From Gnetum montanum (Eukaryota; Streptophyta; Gnetopsida; Gnetales; Gnetaceae): 64,000 nucleotides of DNA. The stretch covers positions 108,667 to 172,666 of the forward strand of contig MNCI01038289.1 of NCBI GenBank assembly GCA_015680685.1, given 5' to 3'. The first letter of the stretch is position 1; each line of letters begins with the position of its first letter. A model generated the notes under the pieces. The model ran no database searches. It was not told the origin of the DNA and saw nothing but the letters and a program-made list of their open reading frames with translations. Shown here one piece after another: positions 22,521 through 34,435 of this stretch. Position numbers and translations under genes: made by a program.

Positions 22521-23229
22521 CTAGGAAGATGGCCAGCTTTGATCCAATCGGTGACGACATGTGTTAACATGATCGTATGCGTTGAATGCGATGGTTAGGT
22601 TGAAGGAGACTCTGAAGTTTTGATTGATACTGATGAATCTAAGGAATCAGCTGCTTGTGATTGCAAGGGCTTGGTTGGACTATTGGTTCTAAAGAAAGTT
22701 CTTTTCTTCATGTGGTTGTTGGAACCAATAGTAGGTTGAGAGTGAACAACCCTTGTGGCATTATGTTGCTATGGCTGGGTAGGGATTTCACCCTGCATAG
22801 CTGGAGCAGGTGGTAATGGAGCTATTGGTGGAAGAGATGTGGCTGGATGAGAAGGATGATATGATTACGGAACATTGCACCTAGGAGAAGGAGTCCTATA
22901 ATACTCACAAGCTTGGTAGTGAGATTGAGGGGTAACGTGACTAGTAGAGACATGTGGAGAGACTGGTTGCTGCACATAAAATCCATATAGGTCAGGTTGC
23001 CGGTAAGGATACTGTTGCCTTGGTGGTGGCATTTCCCATGATTATGGGTGTTGCCACTATTGATATTGCTTAATCAGTTGTGGTGGAGTTTCACTTGGAT
23101 GATACGTTAAGGGTTGGTAGAACTACCTTGGGTTACCTTGAGGATAAGGTAACCTTTGAGGTGTTTGCCTTTTGTTTAATCGCGGGTTGAGTGCATACAC
23201 CCCAGACTCCTGTAGATGTGAGATTATAG

Positions 23230-25101
23230 TGTAACATCCCTTAGGATGGTCATATTGACATATCTTGCATCCACTATCATTATTTGTTTCTAAATTCACA
23301 AACTCTTCAATGATGGTAAGTTTTCCCTTACCCTTGTTACGTGTATGTTCAGTTTCTTTTTTTTTCTTTTCTCACTACCTTGCTTTCTAGAGTCCTCTAC
23401 TATTTTAAGAATAGTTTGAAATCTATTGTCTAGGGAATCCCACATTTGGTCTACCTTTGGCGATACTTCTGATGTCAACATTTGGATAGGCAAAGTTTTC
23501 CTATTCACCATCTTTTCTAGTGGTGACTCTTCTTCATCCTCACAAAATCGTACTCCCCTCTTTTGGAGGGGAAGATCTTGGTTATACTCTTATGCACTTT
23601 CTCTCTTCAGTAACTCACCTTCTTCCTTAGCAATTTTCTCCAATAGTCTTTGAATTTGATGGGACCTAAGCTCAGATAGTCTTCCTTGGGCATAAGTCCC
23701 AAGGGTTCTTCTCATTTCATGCCTAAGCCCATCTACGAGATGGTGCAATTTATTCCTTTGCGAATAACCATGGCCAGGACAATGATGTAACAGTGCATAG
23801 TATCGACCCATGGCAACATCCAAGGGTTTATGTCCTCCTTGTTTCCAGCATTGGATTTGCTTTTGCAAGTTGGACATTTGGGAGTACATTTGGTACTTAT
23901 CATTGAATAATTCTAACATAGTACTCCATCTATGAATGGATTCCAGTTCTAAGGACCGGTACCAGCTTTCTGCTTCTTTAACTAGTGTTTGTAGGAACAA
24001 CTTAAGTTTTTGCCATTCGTTCTCTATGTTTTGTAAGGCACATGCATCATGGAATGCTTGTAAGTAATTCTGAGGATCAGCGTTGTATCCCCCTTCAAAT
24101 CATTGGATATTGTTCATATCTAATCTCTTGATCCTACTATCTCTCTGGTGCCTAGTTGGAATTCTAACGACCTTAGTTATTTCTAACATACTTCGAGTAG
24201 CGAGTAGAGGTTCATCATGATCGTCTCGTCCATGGCGTCTATGATGCCTATGTTATTCCCTACTCTCCCTTCTTTTATGTTGTGATTCTCTAGAGTGCCC
24301 TCATCCCCTTTCCTGGCTGTTTCGCTTATGAATTCCACTTTGCCTACCTTTATCCCCATGGTCTTTTTCTTTATAACAGCATCCGAATACTGAAGGAGAG
24401 GGTGAAGGAGATGGTGAAGGTGAAGAAGAAGGAGAACCATCACCATGACAATGTCTGCTACCTTCTCTTTGATGATCTTGGTGTCGATCACGATTGCGAT
24501 CAGAATGTTCATCTTTATCATGTGTTCGTGTTCCTTTTTTAGATCCTTTGTGCCCATGGGTATCAGAACCTAGGTTATGAATAGTGGAATGAAGGTTCTG
24601 ATACACAACCCCTTGGCCAAAGTCAAGGGGAGGAACATTGTTGTGTGGGTGATTACCTAAGGTAGGTTCACCACCCTCATTTTCACTTAAGACATGTGGG
24701 ACATCCTGGGACCACTTACCCTTCAAAGACTTATGATGTCTCTCCTATTGCAAGTCCCTTTAACATTGTGCCTCCATAGGACGGTATTCTCTCAAGTCAT
24801 GGTCTTGCACAATGTATTCTGCATGTAAGTGCAGCATGCCAATTCATGTGAGAGCACGTAGAATCATGCTTGGGACTGAACGATCGGGAGGTCACACTAT
24901 GTTACCTTCTAAGTCTCGCTAACGCTGTTGGTCATATTGATGGAGGATAAAGGTGAAGCCTGGTATATACTCATTGGGATGAATATATACCACTCAAACT
25001 TTTTGAGGGACTGGTGGAACAACGTCATGTGTATTACACCACTGATTATTTCCTGTTTCAGACCTAGGCAGTGAGGCGCTTTCGTACAAAGAAGGAAACA
25101 T
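23230..25101 (-). pseudogene. gag of Element V
   Basis: Starts at an ATG (25101) about 80 bp after the LTR. In order: a conserved N-terminal piece (NEYIPGFTFILHQ), a charged His/Asp/Arg-rich stretch with an SPSPSPSPSPS run (24301-24726), the gag core (23590-24000, with EAESWYRSLELESI, LGTYAQGRLSELRSHQIQRL), and a zinc knuckle CKICQYDHPKGC (about 23232-23270) with spacing C-X2-C-X3-H-X3-C instead of X4/X4. Gag packages the RNA. Several stops and frameshifts. A proline/Gln-rich linker to the protease lies at about 22520-23230. Confidence 0.85.
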
Positions 25102-25160
25102 ACTTGTTTGTTCAGTGTGCAATGTATTCTTGTCTATTATTTTCTCAACCAACTATAAGG

Positions 25161-25180
25161 GTTCATTCCAACAATGTGAA
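25161..25180 (-). other. Candidate primer site in use by Element V
   Basis: Directly after the (extended) 5' LTR the minus strand reads TTCACATTGTTGGAATGA, which resembles the primer site of Element III (TTCGCACCATTGTTGGGGA). The match to tRNA-Asp is weak, so the assignment rests mainly on position. Confidence 0.4.
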
Positions 25181-26048
25181 TGATTTCCTAAGTTCTAATT
25201 AGTGCACAAACAACTAAGTCCCTGACAACATCGCCAATGATAAGTAGCGAGGTACCCCTACGCTCAACCATACGAATACGAGCATTTCACGCATGATCCG
25301 GTCGAATTCCAAGGACTAAGTGCTTATGTGCCCTTGTGTAACAAGGATGGGTTGGTTGATCATTGTCTTCCCAAACTCACTTGTATGTCACGATTGTATG
25401 GTTAAGTAAGCTTGAGGCATATGATTTTTATATCTTTTATGTTTTTATGTCCTGCACTAATAGGGAAGGAGAGAGATAACTAAGTGAGTAATTTATCTTA
25501 ACTACTCATTAACTAAGTTCTAACTAATCCTAACATCAGCATCTATTCTCACTTGCCATACACATCCTAAACCAGTGCAACACTACTGAAATTACCAAAT
25601 GCTAATCGTTACTGGGTTTCCAAGTGTTACATGCATGCTTGAAGTGATCATATTGAGTGTATTTACTTAGGAGAGTTGTAGGGTGAGAGAGAGAGCATTA
25701 ATTAACTAGGAAATCATTTAATAACAGTAATTAAGATTAATTAATCTATTCTAGATGCTGCAAGGCTTATCATAAATTTCATCTTTATTGCTGTACATAA
25801 GGTGTGCTTAGGTACACAATGCTTAAATAAAGATTCGTTCACTCTATGACTCCTACTGCGAGCACGTAGAAATAATTCTAACTCTGGGAGGAAGAAAAGG
25901 TAAGAGTTCGGCTAAGGGTCTAACTATCTAATTACAAAACCAAGTGTGCTTGCCTCTTATTTATAGGAAAGGAGGTAGGTCCCGATATCGGGTATCTGAC
26001 ATCGCATGGTAGGCTCCGATATCGCAGACCCGATATTGCGGTTCATCA
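25181..26048 (-). repeat. 5' LTR of Element V
   Basis: An 868-bp LTR. On the minus strand it has TGATGAACCGC at 26048, GATATC units at about 25978-26040, a TATA box (TATTTATA on the plus strand) at 25959-25966, the ancestral terminus TTATCA at 25238, an embedded primer-site copy at 25219-25237, and its end GGAAATCA at 25181. Confidence 0.9.
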
Positions 26049-26053
26049 ATCTT

Positions 26054-28524
26054 CATTGGTGCTTGTTGATGCGATTTCCCTGCAAACATCATGGAATTGA
26101 AACTGCCATTCTTGTCACCTAAAGTGTTGTCCCACATAATTTTCACCATTTGCATGGTAGTTATTAGGAATGAATGGCTAGTGGTGTTAAAGGAATGACT
26201 GATTTGGTGACTTTTGTGTGTTAGAGGAATGACTGATTTGGTGACTTTTGTGTGAATAGATTTTCCAGTCTATCTTCATGCATTGCACCTTGTATACCAC
26301 CAATCTCTGGTGATTTCTGGAAAAATCTTGACTCTGGAACTAACCTTTTTAAGAATGGTTACACTATTTTTATGGACTATCTTAGATTAATGTTCTATAA
26401 GTAACAAAGAAAAGAAAAATCCAAGAGATATGTTAGTGAATAAATTTTAGATATCTTAGTGAATAAATTTTCCTTAAATCTAAACAGTATGCAATTGTTA
26501 ATTTTTGGTGGGAACCTATGATATTTAAATTAATGTTGACAACCTACCTGCAAAAATCTTCATGCCAGTTGGGATTTTTAGTCTGAAATTAGTGATGAGT
26601 CCTAAAGACAACTTTACAAAACATTAAGAAGCAGTAGTTCAAAAATGAACACAATTGCATGAAAGATATTCTTATTAATGTGAAGGCCTCATTATTTCTC
26701 TCTCTTTTTCATTTTTTATCTTCTTTTTATTTTGTTATGAGAGGATAGTAAATTAGAATGTCACCAACGAATACTTGTGATTTCTCTTTATGCCTAGCCC
26801 TTGACATTAGTCAAGAAACGAAGTTGGGTAATTGTGGTTTTTGTATCTTATAATGGCATGCATAATACTTTCTGATAAATTTGATGCAAATGTAGAAACA
26901 TTCTTGTAGGAAGTAGAATTAAGGTTTAATAATAAGATCCAAATTTCCAGTTGTTGAGGTTACTTTGCTTTATCTATAATACCATCACAAATAATTTTCA
27001 TAGTTAGAAAACCCATAGGATTTTTTAAAAACTATTAATCATGGCCCCTTGCCTAGCATGGGTGATGTTGGCATCAACAGATAGGTTTTTCGAATTTAGA
27101 GTTTGAAAATCATTACAAGTAAAATACTATGTGTAGTAACTATAAGATGAGATTTCGAAATTAGAAGTGGTGCATCTGAAACCAGTAGAGTAATTGAAAC
27201 ATTGTGGGATGATTTTGGAAGTTAAGACATGCTAGTTACGCACAATATCTGGTGATTTCATAGGTTGTGAAGATGTAATGCTGAAAATTGACCATCCAAA
27301 ACACAGTTCAATGTTGATTTTAGTAGGTAGTAGTAGCAATAGCCTAAACCGTAGGCATGGGAGGTAGTGTGTGGTGTCGAGGGCTTCAATAGTATTGACA
27401 GCAGGTGACACACTACAGGTTACTCGTTATAATGGTGGTGGTGGTAGCTTCAGTTGAGAACTCCACACATCCCTCAAGGTGGAAACTCCAATGATGACAA
27501 GGACAAAAACCTATCTTTGGTCTCGAACACATGGCTTGGGCCTCTGCAACTAAAGCTAGATCTGGCTATTATCTTCTCAACTTCAAACTTCGGTAGATGA
27601 CATTGACAGCATCGAAAATGGAAGAGATGTGATGCGACAAATCATAAAACCCTCATCGTTATACTGATCACAAGTAAAGATTTTTTTTTAAAAAAATGGT
27701 TTTTGTTTACTGATGCTTTAAGCTATATTCTGATAAGAAATAATATGGACATAAGGTTATAATATGAATTTTAAAAATAATTTAGATTTAGGTATATTTA
27801 AAGGAAAATGGAAAAAGTTATCATTTAAAAAAACAAAAAAGGAAGCAGTAGATTATTGGGTAGGACATTTGCCAACTATGGCTTAAATTTCTCTAATGAT
27901 AATAACTCCCTATAGAAGTTATAACTTCTTATGGTAATCATGAGTAAATTCCCTAGATATTTGTAACTCACCTTAATCTCTTATGATGATTGTAACTACA
28001 CAAAAGATACTATAAAAAGAGTTTCAATGGTAGAATGCAAAGGAGGAGAAACTTGGAAGAATTATTAAAAATTACTTGTAAAGAATGGCTTGCTAATTGC
28101 CTCATCAATTTAGTTGCTTTGTTTTAATCTTGTGAGTTTTTTTCTTTTCATTTTATCTTAGTTTCTTAGCTAATGGTTTAGATAGTATTGTGCTTGACAT
28201 TTAATTTTTGGATTTTCTAATTGCTCTTATAGGTATATTTTTGCACAATTCTAGACTTCTATTTGGTTGCCATATAAAAGGTTATGTTGTCTTTTGAAAA
28301 ACATCTTGAGAAATTTAGTAGTAATGTCTTTATGAAATTGCTTGTTTGAGTCTAGAGGGTCTAGAAAATATTTGATATTTTGAGCTAACTTAAAATAGAT
28401 TTAATTTTAAAAGTCTTTTCCTTAATTTTTTAATCTTGAAATTGTTAAATTACTTTTGATAGTTCTATTATTTGCAATTCTTGACAATTATTCAACTAGC
28501 CAAATAATAGCTTGTACTTTCTTA
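26054..28524. other. Interval without a recognised gene
   Basis: AT-rich sequence beyond Element V. It should be the upstream side of the CDPK-like remnant, but I find no kinase motifs. A 34-bp tandem repeat sits at 26187-26254. Around 27340-27650 the GC content rises, without a long frame. Confidence 0.4.
26187..26254. repeat. 34-bp direct tandem repeat, two units
   Basis: Units 26187-26220 and 26221-26254 differ by one base and contain GGAATGACTGATTTGGTGAC. No N lies between them, so unlike the N-flanked duplications this may be genuine. Confidence 0.85.
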
Positions 28525-29155
28525 TTTACAAATTATTTTGGTAGTTTAATAAGAGTATATTTTACAAAATTGCTTGTTTACCTCAAAAGGTTTGGACAAT
28601 TTGTGATATTTTAAATTGAATTGGAATAGCTTTATTTCGAAGTGTTTCCTCATATTCAATTTATCTTGCTTAAATATTTGAGATTTCATAAAAATTTGAT
28701 TTCTTTTCTTCTTTCTTTGAAAATCCATTGAATCTCACTCTATTTCTAGTCTTTTTTATGGATCTTTCTCTTTGGGGAAAATTAGGAGTAGATTTTTGTA
28801 GAATTTTGCTTAAGTATTTTGGTGAAATTTTATTTGTTTCAAGTAACGTACTATAAGGATTGTATAGACTAAGTGACTTGACAAAATAGAAATCTTTAAT
28901 GACTTACAATATTCAACAAGGTTAGCTAAATTTTTATTATAATATCTAGTTATAGTTTTATACACAAACCCAAGCATTTCAACATTCATAATAGCAAACA
29001 CACATTCATGCTTACTTCGCTCTATTACCACTGAGTTTATTTGGAGGTATTTGGGCCTTGGTGTTGCTAGAGATCAGCAAGCACCTGAACTCAAGTTTGA
29101 AGGAACACCTTCATTTCTTGTGATCCCAGCCACAAGACTTGGAGGAAAACATTGG
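28525..29155 (-). repeat. Unclassified dispersed repeat, copy B
   Basis: Inverted partner of 12920-13585. Two minus-strand frames survive here (28810-29031, 73 codons; 28546-28728, 60 codons), longer than in copy A. They contain NVEMLGFVYKTITRYYN and MDFQRKKKRNQIFMKSQIF. No known family is recognised; it could be part of an old transposon or a duplicated intron/exon. Confidence 0.7.
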
Positions 29156-29528
29156 CAATCCTAAATGCTCACCAACAACAATAAATTGACAAATACCTTC
29201 GACTTGTAAAAAAAAATAGATTACATTTTAACAAAAGCATAAAATAGGATGTTTGTACCTTCGTCTTTAATTCATCAAGTAAAAACATCTTTTGTACTCT
29301 TTCAATAATTTTCCAATTTTTAATGTTAAGACCTAGTCCCAAGCTATGCATTCATATAACACAAGAGGATAACTAACAATGAAAAAGATTTATTTTCTAA
29401 CCATCGAAGACTAAATTCCTAATGTCTTGCATTTATTTTTAATTGTATAAAGAGCTTTGATTTCTCCTACTATTTTATCCTGAATGCATTTATTCCATCT
29501 ATAATTATTCACATATTGAAAATCTAAG
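29156..29528. other. Left flank of Element III
   Basis: AT-rich sequence with no recognisable feature, apart from CTAAG at 29524-29528, the left target duplication of Element III. Confidence 0.6.
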
Positions 29529-30390
29529 TGATGAGTCATGTTAAGTTAGCTGTGATAATGTAGCCTCATCGACAAGGCCTAGTCGATGCATCTTACCATG
29601 CGTCGACGAGGCCCTGTTCACATAGTGTCATGTGTTGACTATAAATACGCAATTGCAGACACATTTATGGCATAAGTAGATTGTAGTTGCATTGGAGCTC
29701 TTGCACTTCTTCCATTCGAAAGACCAAATTTTCCCCCCATGTGCTCGTAGTAGGATTCATTGAGTGTATGGATCTTTATTCGAGCATTTAAACCCTTCAA
29801 CACTTTGGATAGATTATCTACTTTATTTATGCATTTATTATTTCCAATTATTTATTAATTTCTTTCAATTAGTTCTTAAATATTTTTTAGTTATTACGTT
29901 AATAAGGCAATTAAGCAAGATAGATTATACACATAAGTATGTCCACTTCGAGTGTAACATGTATTCGCTTGGTAATCCCAACAGTGTTATCGCTTGGTAT
30001 TTCCAGTAGCGTAGTGCTTGGTCACCCAACGGTGAATACGTGGGTTCAGGATGTGTATAGAAAGTGGGAATGGATACTTATGTTAGTATTACTTAAATGA
30101 TTAGTTAATTAGTTAATTTAGATTAGTTAATTAAATTCCTTTTCATCTACATTTCAAGAACCCAACTATAAAACATAAAAATGATAAAAATTGAATGCCT
30201 TAGTTACACTTAACCATACCAATGAATGTCACAAATGTAATTGGGAAGACAATGATTGACCTTAAAGCTAGATTCACTTCCTAAAGGACTAGTGCACCAG
30301 AAATGACAAAGTCCATGAAATTTGACCAGATCATGTGTGAACGCTTTGTAATTCATATGGTGTGGCATAGGGGTACCTCATTGCTCATCA
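29529..30390 (+). repeat. 5' LTR of Element III
   Basis: An 862-bp LTR. U3 holds TCATCGACAAGGCCTAGTCG-type units at about 29560-29630, then a TATA box (TATAAATA, 29640-29647). The end is GGGGTACCTCATTGCTCATCA-like, as in all LTRs here. Confidence 0.9.
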
Positions 30391-30410
30391 TTCGCACCAT
30401 TGTTGGGGAC
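30391..30410 (+). other. Primer-binding site of Element III
   Basis: TTCGCACCATTGTTGGGGA follows the LTR end directly. It is a diverged complement of the tRNA-Asp 3' end. Confidence 0.7.
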
Positions 30411-30546
30411 TTTGTTTGTGGAATGTGCACTATTTAGGTATAAGTGAATATCATTAATATTGTTATACAAACCTCAAGGTCAATATTATTCCCACTATAC
30501 ATAAAAATTATAAAGGCACACTAATAATATTATTTTATTTTGCAAA

Positions 30547-31615
30547 ATGTGTTCTTCTTTTGTCAAGCCCGAAGATACCAAACCACTGGTTCCATAAAAA
30601 TGCAAAGTGATATACACTCATCCAGATGAGTTTGTACCAAATTTCACCTTCATCCCACATCAAGATGAACATATGAGATCGCATGATATGGAGGGTAACA
30701 TCGTCTTTCCCCCCGATCAATCTGTGCCTCAGATGTTGTTTAAAACTCTTAAGAAGTTGGGCATCTTAGATCTTCACGAAGAATATGTTGTGGATGGATA
30801 TGACACTCGAAACTACTATCCCACTGAAACACAATGCAAGGGAGATTAATTTTAGGAGAAAATCCATGAAGATACAAAGGGAAAACACACCAATCCCATG
30901 TTCCTACTAATTTAAGATGACATTGAGGATCCTCCTATTGAAGGTTCTCAACATGAAGATTCTCCACCCCTTGCTACTGATGGCGAGGGTGTGAACCTGA
31001 ACCTGTGATCCACTATCCATAAATTGGGTTTAGGAAAAATTGATAGCCAAGGTAGGAACTTAGGTAAACATCGCAACAACAAGGGATCTAAGGATGGAGA
31101 TCGTAATAAACATAAGAGTGATGGTGAACACCACGATGGCAGTGACAATCCACCTTTCTTTTCATCCAATTCTGAGCATTCCTCTTCATCTAACAGTTCT
31201 CATAAAAGACACCATCGAAACAACTGTGATGAAGGTGATTAGTAAGATAACAATGATCGTGAAGGCCACCAAAACTGAAAGGGTGGTCAAAACCATCATC
31301 GATGTAGCGATGATGATGAACTCTATTAGCAACTCCGAGCATGCTCAACATTGTAGAGGCAGTTAAAATTATAACTAGGTATATGAAGGATAGTTGGATC
31401 AAGCTCCTAGACATAAACAATATTCCAAGATTTGAGGGTGAATATAATTCTAATTCACAAACATATCTACAAGCTTTTCATGATGCCTATGCCTTGCAAA
31501 ACGTAGAGAATGAATGGAAAAAACTCAAGCTTTTCCCAAAGACACTCATCAACGAAGTTGAAAGTTGCTATCGGTCATTAGAGCTAGAATCTATTTGCAA
31601 ATGGAGTACCATGTT
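30547..31615 (+). pseudogene. gag of Element III, part 1
   Basis: The ATG at 30547 starts MCSSFVKPED; a long block follows (about 30607-30849, DEFVPNFTFIPHQDEH, LHEEYVVDGYD). Next come a His/Asp/Ser-rich stretch (31024-31242, SSNSEHSSSSNSSHKRHH) and the start of the gag core (31341 on, LQAFHDAYALQNVENEWKKL, ESCYRSLELESICKWSTM). The frame is cut at 31615 by Element II and resumes at 40231 with LELFNEKYQ. Several stops and frame changes are present besides the insertion. Confidence 0.88.
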
Positions 31616-32518
31616 TGATGGGATGCGATATCGCATGGGCCGCGATATCGCATACGCGATATTACATCCCCCGCAATATTGCATGGGCCGCGATATCGCG
31701 TACGCATCCCTGCGATATCGTGTACGCAATATCACGTCTTCCCCTGCGATATCATGTACGCGATATCGCAGTCCGTTGCAATGTCTATAAATAAGAAGCA
31801 GCTCTCCCTTGTTGGGACGGGTAGAATAGAAGTAGCGAAGCTCTGGCAGTTTGATCACTTTAGAGATAGATTATTTTCTCGTGTCTGCCCGCAGTGTGAT
31901 GAATGTAATTGTATGGCATTCTTTATTCGAGTGTGACGTACTTGAACACACACATGACCAGAAATAAAGATTGAGATTACTTCATCATTGCAGCATTCAC
32001 TTTGTTATTTATTTATTTAATTGTTATTTATTGCTTTCCTAGTTAATATTCTCTCTCACCCTTATCTCCTAGTAACACGGAATGAGTACGACTTGATTAA
32101 GAGCATTTAAGTGTGACTACTTGGTATCTAAGTCGCATACCTAGGATCTGTGCTTGGTAATCCCAATGGTGGTCATGCACGAAGTCCAAGATGTGTACGG
32201 TTGATCAAGGAATCGGATGCTCATCGCACTTAGGCTAGATTAGACTCTCTTACCCTTTCCCCCCTAGCTTAGCTTAGTTAATATTATTTTCCACTACCTT
32301 CAGGAATAGCGTTAGATTAGGAACACATCATACACCTCACTCTGGACTAAACCATATGTGACAAATATAATACTAGTCTAGGTAGGAAGACAGTGAACTG
32401 CGACCTAAGGATAACGATCTAGGTGCCACAACTAGTCCGTTTGCAGAGTTTGACCGGATCACGCGTGAGAACGCTCGTATTCGTATGGTTGAGTGTAGGG
32501 GTACCTCGCCACTCATCA
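31616..32518 (+). repeat. 5' LTR of Element II
   Basis: A 903-bp LTR, TGATGGGATGCG to CGCCACTCATCA. U3 (about 31620-31780) is packed with GCGATATCGC / GTACGC palindromes, followed by TATAAATA at 31786-31793. R/U5 has the AATAAAGAT signal and a conserved end. Confidence 0.92.
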
Positions 32519-32537
32519 TAGGCGCTGTTGCAGGGGA
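32519..32537 (+). other. Primer-binding site of Element II
   Basis: TAGGCGCTGTTGCAGGGGA abuts the LTR; only a few bases differ from the tRNA-Asp complement, the best match in the window. Confidence 0.85.
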
Positions 32538-32649
32538 CGGTGCTAGTTATCTAAATTAGTTATATCATACAAGGTCACTGTATAGGACTTAACGATATAT
32601 CTCTTAGAAAGAAGTAATTATAAAAAGTCACATAAATTCACACACAACA

Positions 32650-34435
32650 ATGCCTCTCCTACAAGAACACGATAACACCACACTTAGTGAGGAAGTTCAT
32701 TGGAGGACCAACGAACTATATGATGATGAAGATTGGAGTATACAACCTGAAGTGGGAGTTTCTTATAAACATGAATGAAAACAACATCATCACAACACAC
32801 GAAAGCCTAACTTACCTAATGATGATGAACCCCGACTGGCCACTACAAGATTAATGCAAATACAAAAGGCTGTTTGAATCTCACGTAGGCATCGTAAAGA
32901 GAGCCGTATACCCAGGCTCGATTTAAACAACTTTCNTCCAAGGATGGAAACAAGCAAAACATGAACCCTTGGACATGGGCTTAGAAAGATATTATGCACT
33001 ATTACACAACTGTCCAGGCCATGGGTTTTCCGAGGAAAGGCTAATGTACCATATTATTGATGGGCTACGTAATGAAACAAGAGAGACCTTAGGAATGTAT
33101 GCCCAAGGTCAAGTATACAAACTACGAACCCATCAAATCCAAGAGCTTATTAAGCAGGTAGCAAAAGAAGAAGGAGAATTAGCTACATGGGAGAGTGTTG
33201 AAAAATATCAACAAGACCAAAAACTCAACTTAACAAAGGTCCATGATCATAACAAGGAGAGATCAACTAATCTCAAGGTGGAAACATCATCTTTGCTAAT
33301 ACGAAAATCATTAGAAGAAGCTGAGGCAAAGATCAATAAGATGTTGGAATGGATGTATCAAAAGTGTGGAGAATATATCAACACCATTGGAGATAGAGTT
33401 TTGACAACCCAAGAAGCAGGAAAAAACATTAGACATTCAGAAAGAAGGGATAAAGAAAAGAAGAGGTCAACTGCCAGTCATACTTATGAATGCAACATAT
33501 GCCTATACGATCATCCCAAGGGCCAATGCCCAATATTGTTACATCTACAAGAGCATTGGGGAAACATGTTACATCCAAAGTTCGTATAGAGATACTATGT
33601 TAGACCACAGTGGAAACCATCCTAGTCATGGGGGAGACCACCATTGGACTGGAGACACCCTTCATATCATCGGAATCCAAATGCTTATCTCGTTCAACAT
33701 CCTGTTTCTCCATTCGGGCCAACATACTCTATCTCACCACAATACTATTCTCCACAATACTATTAGCCCATGCCTCCAACACAACCACCACCTTGTGCAC
33801 CTTATACTCCTCCTAACTTTCAACATTCTCATCCTTTCCCTCCTTCCACAGTGCCACCAACTGTTCCTAAGGTGTCTACATCACAGCAACAACCCACGAA
33901 CAGTACTTGTGCTACTACTTCCAATAGCAGTGAAAAGCCTCCGCAACATCAAAAGCGCCCCTTCTTTAAACACGACCGTAAGAAGGGACAACACAATTCC
34001 AAGGCCACTGCATCTTCCAACCTAGCACAAGTCCCACACTATGGTGTACCCTTATCTTTGAACCCACCGCCTCATGTAACTTTATCAAGGCCACCAACAA
34101 ACACTCCAACAACCATACGNACCTCATGTAACTTTATCAAGGCCACCAACAAACACTCCAACAACCATACGGCCCAATGAATACAACCATGGGAGCCATC
34201 ATCCCAATGCTTGCATACCATCTAATGGTCACAAACATAATAGTGGGTCAACTCGTTATCCGGGAACTACATCATATAAAGTGCCACATATGCTTATTAT
34301 AATCAAGTGTGTGAACCCTGAGGAGATAAGTATAGACCGGTTCCAATACTTCCAATATGCAAGGATCGTTATCTTTCATTTATTAATCCTTGCCATACTC
34401 AACCGTTTAGTTATGGGGGATATACCCCATTCTAA
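32650..34435 (+). pseudogene. gag of Element II
   Basis: The ATG at 32650 starts MPLLQEHDNTTL. This N-terminus is shorter than and unlike that of Elements III-V. The core resumes after an N at 32936, where about 300 bp of core seem to be missing, and is open at 32969-33589: ERYYALLHNCPGHGFSEE, LGMYAQGQVYKLRTHQIQEL. A zinc knuckle CNICLYDHPKGQC follows (C-X2-C-X3-H-X4-C, 33491-33530). After a frame change there is a Pro/Gln/Tyr-rich tail ending YGGYTPF-stop. A 50-bp repeat around the N at 34120 is likely artefactual. Gag would make the particle; here it is the only replication protein encoded besides ORF3. Confidence 0.85.
33623..33634 (+). other. PPT-like 12-mer inside gag of Element II
   Basis: TAGTCATGGGGG lies within gag coding sequence (HPSHGGDHH frame). 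It is identical to the motif at 36094-36105 and to the tract at the 3' LTR (39312 on). Confidence 0.5.

Larger units (their letters stand above)
16073..26048 (-). mobile_element. Element V: Ty3/gypsy element with gag-pol, no ORF3
   Basis: A 9976-bp minus-strand element flanked by perfect duplications ATCTT (16068-16072, 26049-26053). Its LTRs run from TGATGAAC to AGGAAATCA. The order on the minus strand is 5' LTR 25181-26048, gag, protease, RT, RNase H, integrase, PPT-like motif, spacer, short unrelated filler in place of ORF3, PPT, 3' LTR 16073-16966. It is inserted in or beside a CDPK-like exon. Its LTRs are 57 bp longer at the U5 end than those of the other elements and include an old primer site. 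Confidence 0.92.

Noticed and set aside
31616-31780. CRISPR-like array of short palindromic repeats.
   Set aside because: Repeats are irregular, inside an LTR of a plant retrotransposon, with no spacers of even length and no cas genes.
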